DNA from: CALNYS01 sp964639935
GTDB taxonomy: Bacteria; Planctomycetota; Phycisphaerae; Phycisphaerales; UBA1924
Direction: 5' to 3'
DNA length: 64,000 nt
Assembly: GCA_964639935.1 (NCBI GenBank)
Contig: CAZXGT010000001.1
Span: forward strand, 1 to 64,000
Shown here: positions 62,276 to 64,000 of the stretch, piece after piece
Layout of the letters: each line of letters begins with the position of its first letter
How positions within the stretch are numbered: the first letter of the stretch is position 1
Made by a program: the position numbers and the translations under genes
The notes under the pieces: generated by a model
What the model was told of the DNA's origin: nothing
The model's input: the letters and a program-made list of their open reading frames with translations, nothing else
Database searches by the model: none

Positions 62276-63334
62276 ATGCGTGTTCTGGTCACGGGAAGCA
62301 GCGGGTTGATCGGCTCTGAAGCCGTCACGTTCTTTGACAACATGGGCTTCCCGGTGTGGGGCGTCGACAACAACATGCGGGCCGAGTTCTTCGGACCCAA
62401 GGGCGACACCACCTGGAACCGCCAGCGGCTCGAGAGCCAGAGCAAGAACTTCACGCACATCGAGCAGGACATCCGCGACCGCAAGGGCGTCGAGGAGGTG
62501 TTCCGGAAGGTCGACCCGGAGCTGATCATCCACGCCGCGGCCCAGCCGTCGCACGATCTGGCGGCGACCAAGCCCTTCGAGGACTTCGACGTCAACGCGA
62601 CGGGCACGCTCAACCTTTTGGAGGCGTGCCGGCGCCAGACGCCCGAGGCCGTGTTCATCCACGTCTCGACGAACAAGGTCTACGGCGACGGCCCGAACTT
62701 CATCAAGATGAAGGAGCTCGAGACGCGCTGGGACTACGACGACCCGGCGTTCGAGCACGGCATCCCGGAGAGCTTCTCGATCGACCAGACCAAGCACTCG
62801 CTCTTCGGCGCGAGCAAGACGGCCGGGGACGTGCTGGCTCAGGAGTACGGCAAGTACGACGGGATCGAGCTCAAGACGGGGATCTTCCGCGGCGGGTGCC
62901 TGACGGGCCCGCAGCACTCGGGCGTCGAGCTGCACGGGTTCCTGAACTACCTCGTGCTGACGGCGCTTCGCGAGGGCCCGTACACGATCTTCGGCTACAA
63001 GGGCAAGCAGGTCCGCGACCAGATCCACTGCCACGACGTGATCAACGCCTTCTGGCATTTCGCCCAGAACCCGAAGCCGGGCGAGGTCTACAACCTGGGC
63101 GGCGGCAGGGACAACGCCGCGAGCCTGCTCGAGTGCGTCTCGATGATCGAGGAGCGCACGGGGAAGAAGCCGGAGCTGACCTACTCCGACCAGAACCGGA
63201 TCGGCGATCACATCTGCTACTACTCGGATCTGCGGAAGCTCAAGGAGCACTACCCGGACTGGGATCTGACGTACTCCCTGGATCAGATCGTCGACGAGAT
63301 GATCGAGTGCATCGTCGATCAGCAGCGGGTGTGA
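62276..63334 (+). CDS. NAD-dependent extended-SDR sugar epimerase/dehydratase
   Basis: Rossmann loop TGSSGLIGSE (6-15), a long loop RAEFFGPKGDTTWNRQRL, STNKVYGD (131-138) and GYKGKQVRDQIHCHDV are those of the CDP-tyvelose-2-epimerase-like branch. At the catalytic YxxxK site the tyrosine is Phe (F177, K181 in LFGASKTAGD), which in this sub-branch may be normal and suggests a changed proton donor. Length 352. Within the surface-glycan locus it probably makes one of the nucleotide sugars. The exact sugar cannot be read. Confidence 0.85.
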   Translation: MRVLVTGSSGLIGSEAVTFFDNMGFPVWGVDNNMRAEFFGPKGDTTWNRQRLESQSKNFTHIEQDIRDRKGVEEVFRKVDPELIIHAAAQPSHDLAATKPFEDFDVNATGTLNLLEACRRQTPEAVFIHVSTNKVYGDGPNFIKMKELETRWDYDDPAFEHGIPESFSIDQTKHSLFGASKTAGDVLAQEYGKYDGIELKTGIFRGGCLTGPQHSGVELHGFLNYLVLTALREGPYTIFGYKGKQVRDQIHCHDVINAFWHFAQNPKPGEVYNLGGGRDNAASLLECVSMIEERTGKKPELTYSDQNRIGDHICYYSDLRKLKEHYPDWDLTYSLDQIVDEMIECIVDQQRV

Positions 63335-63354
63335 CGCGGTAAGGGCGGGCGCCG

Positions 63355-64000
63355 ATGCGGGTGACCATCATCAATCAGTTCTACGCGCCGGACATCAGCC
63401 CCACGGCGCATCTGGCGGCCTCGCTCGCCGAGGATCGCGCCCGACGGGGCGACGACGTGCGGGTCGTGGCGTCGCTCGGCGGCTATGTCCCCACCAGCGC
63501 GCAGGCGAGGGCCGCCCGCGAGGGCAACCCCCGGATCCACCGCCTGTGGACCCCGCGCTTCGGGAAGGCCACGATCCTCAAGCGCTGCCTCGATTACCTC
63601 TCCTTCTACGTTCTCTGCGCGTGGACGCTCGCCACGATGCCCCGCCAGGACGTGATCATCAGCCTGACGACGCCGCCCTACGTCGCGTGGACGGCGTGGC
63701 TCCACCGCCTGTTTCACCCGAGCGCGAAGATCGTCCTTTGGAACATGGACTGCTACCCCGACGCCGCCGAGCGACTGGGCGTGATGAAGCGCGGCGGCGT
63801 CATGAGCCGGTCGATGCGCTGGCTCAATCGCCGCCTCTTCGCCCGGCTCGACCACCTCGTCACGCTCGACACCGCCATGACCGACCTGCTCGTGAGCCAG
63901 TACGTGGAGAAGCCCGAGAAGCTGCCCGTGACCGTCATCCCCAACTGGGAGAAGGCGGAGATGTTCCCGGCCGGGGCCGACCCGGGCGAGTGGGCGCCGG
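63355..64000 (+). CDS. Glycosyltransferase, GT4 type (partial at right edge)
   Basis: The first 215 residues are visible and the gene runs off the window. MRVTIINQFYAPDISPTAHLAASLA is the N-terminal acceptor-side Rossmann fold of WbuB-like GT4 enzymes, given here in two parts: INQFYAPDISPTAH, then VRVVASLGGYVP. A later VTVIPNWEKAEMFP is the start of the linker to the donor domain. Its start is 20 bases after the epimerase stop, so they are co-transcribed. It should add a sugar in glycan assembly. Confidence 0.85.
   Translation, partial: MRVTIINQFYAPDISPTAHLAASLAEDRARRGDDVRVVASLGGYVPTSAQARAAREGNPRIHRLWTPRFGKATILKRCLDYLSFYVLCAWTLATMPRQDVIISLTTPPYVAWTAWLHRLFHPSAKIVLWNMDCYPDAAERLGVMKRGGVMSRSMRWLNRRLFARLDHLVTLDTAMTDLLVSQYVEKPEKLPVTVIPNWEKAEMFPAGADPGEWAP

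Overview
The window looks like chromosomal DNA of a marine-type planctomycete, most likely class Phycisphaerae. The evidence is a very GC-rich sequence, two secreted proteins ending in the planctomycete PEP-CTERM-like tail (FGLAGLAAARRRR type), three secreted proteins ending in Asp-rich dockerin-like repeats (DFNGDGSVDASDLASLIAAWG style, shown here as separate motifs), a long-periplasmic-domain YidC, and many single-domain regulators and lipoproteins. No phage, transposon, plasmid or CRISPR element was seen. The assembly carries one run of 100 N (3246-3345), and the sequence on its two sides repeats exactly, so it is probably an unresolved contig overlap and not missing DNA.

Layout. 1-8.4 kb is mostly minus strand: a membrane protein (partial), 5-formyl-THF cyclo-ligase, TrmL (plus strand), GlyA, a LuxR-type regulator, a PPP-like phosphoesterase coupled to a Ser/Thr kinase, an anchored amidase, a small lipoprotein and two adjacent ClpP subunits. 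8.7-13 kb is plus strand: a phosphodiesterase, YidC and MnmE. 13-20.4 kb is mainly minus strand: a hypothetical protein, NnrD, a secreted transglutaminase, ThiF with a palindromic insertion, a glycosylasparaginase and PPi-type phosphofructokinase, with TatD on plus. 20.4-26 kb holds lipoproteins, a second LuxR-type regulator, a type-4-like uracil-DNA glycosylase, a CusF-like lipoprotein, a Memo-family protein and Dtd.

26-39 kb is rich in envelope and secreted proteins: PEP-CTERM and dockerin-like proteins, NadE, a secreted beta-rich protein, an LPG-synthase-type membrane protein, a matrixin protease with PKD and dockerin-like modules, a [2Fe-2S] ferredoxin, a glycine-zipper lipoprotein and small membrane proteins. 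39-51.5 kb carries alpha-glucan phosphorylase, MurJ, another PEP-CTERM protein, a VanZ-like protein coupled to ParA, a Kef-type antiporter, tRNA-Pro(CGG), a second matrixin and dihydrolipoyl dehydrogenase. 51.6-54.5 kb is one large zinc metalloprotease.

54.7-64 kb reads as a surface-glycan locus: a UbiA-family prenyltransferase of the decaprenyl-phosphate phosphoribosyltransferase type, an ALG10-like GT-C membrane protein, UDP-glucose dehydrogenase, UDP-glucuronate decarboxylase, a sulfotransferase whose start is cut off by a C7 tract, ATP sulfurylase, an extended-SDR epimerase and the beginning of a GT4-type glycosyltransferase. Together these could supply UDP-glucuronate and UDP-xylose and activated sulfate for a sulfated polymer. 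That functional reading is inference; the individual family calls are mostly secure.
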